Below are positions 6,247 to 6,327 of a stretch of DNA of 6,327 nucleotides, piece by piece (position 1 is the first letter of the stretch; the number at the start of each line of letters is the position of its first letter). Under the pieces are notes generated by a model. It saw only the letters and a list, made by a program, of their open reading frames with translations, did not search any database and was not told the DNA's origin. A program made the position numbers and the translations under genes. Origin of the DNA: JAHDCE01 sp051275765 (GTDB lineage Bacteria; Bacteroidota; Bacteroidia; Chitinophagales; Saprospiraceae); the NCBI GenBank assembly GCA_051275765.1, contig JBNMOV010000289.1, positions 1 to 6,327 on the forward strand, written 5' to 3'.

Positions 6247-6326
6247 TTTTGGAATATGGCGAGGCATTTTTTGACAGCGTAGCCTTAGCTACGGTGGAGA
6301 AAAATAACGATGTCCAAATTTCAAAA
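6247..6326. repeat. Imperfect concentric palindrome C (about 80 bp)
   Basis: TTTTGGAATATGG (6247-6259) pairs with CCAAATTTCAAAA (6314-6326) at 11 of 13 positions; ATTTTT (6266-6271) pairs with AAAAAT (6300-6305); and a central stem CGTAGC-CTTA-GCTACG occupies 6278-6293. All are centred near 6286. It shares the CTTA loop with palindrome B and the GTAGC/GCTAC core with palindrome A. It ends 1 nt from the window edge, so flanking arms may continue. Confidence 0.7.
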
Positions 6327-6327
6327 G

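Noticed and set aside
6041..6326. CRISPR array or tandem-repeat reading of palindromes B and C
   Set aside because: No direct repeat of constant length with unique spacers is present; the similarity is inverted and concentric within each element.

Overview
The window looks like chromosomal DNA of a Bacteroidota, perhaps a Saprospiria-like lineage (the class is a guess). Evidence: AT-rich composition; starts without Shine-Dalgarno sequences; a near-ideal Bacteroidota promoter (TTTG, 19-nt spacer, TAGCTTTG) before tex; a PorV/PorQ-type outer-membrane protein; a helix-hairpin-helix (HhH) surface-type protein of a form common in this phylum; and a SusD-style lipoprotein N-terminus (Cys-Gly-Glu-Asp).

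Layout. Positions 1-1597 hold a two-gene minus-strand operon: a PorV/PorQ-like beta-barrel protein followed, 4 nt after its stop, by a secreted HhH protein that runs off the left edge. A divergent intergenic region (1598-1817) separates it from a plus-strand 49-codon gene for a Lys/Cys-rich miniprotein (1818-1967) that is easily missed. Positions 1968-2262 are non-coding but densely structured: a concentric imperfect palindrome of about 160 bp, then three related hairpins. The tex promoter and tex itself (2320-4434, plus strand) follow. tex converges on a minus-strand lipoprotein gene (4591-5862), and the two share a perfect 58-bp palindrome that should terminate transcription both ways. Beyond the lipoprotein start, 5863-6327 has no gene but holds two more concentric palindromes, of 166 bp and about 80 bp.

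The genes do not form one pathway. The left operon is outer-membrane/periplasmic, tex is a cytoplasmic RNA-linked housekeeping factor, and the lipoprotein is a cell-surface protein of unknown role. The least expected content is the set of palindromic intergenic elements. Three are nested around one central point, and their centres use a GTAGC/GCTAC core or a CTTA loop. They look like a family of non-autonomous, REP/MITE-like repeats or structured RNAs. No complete novel defence or mobile system is visible.
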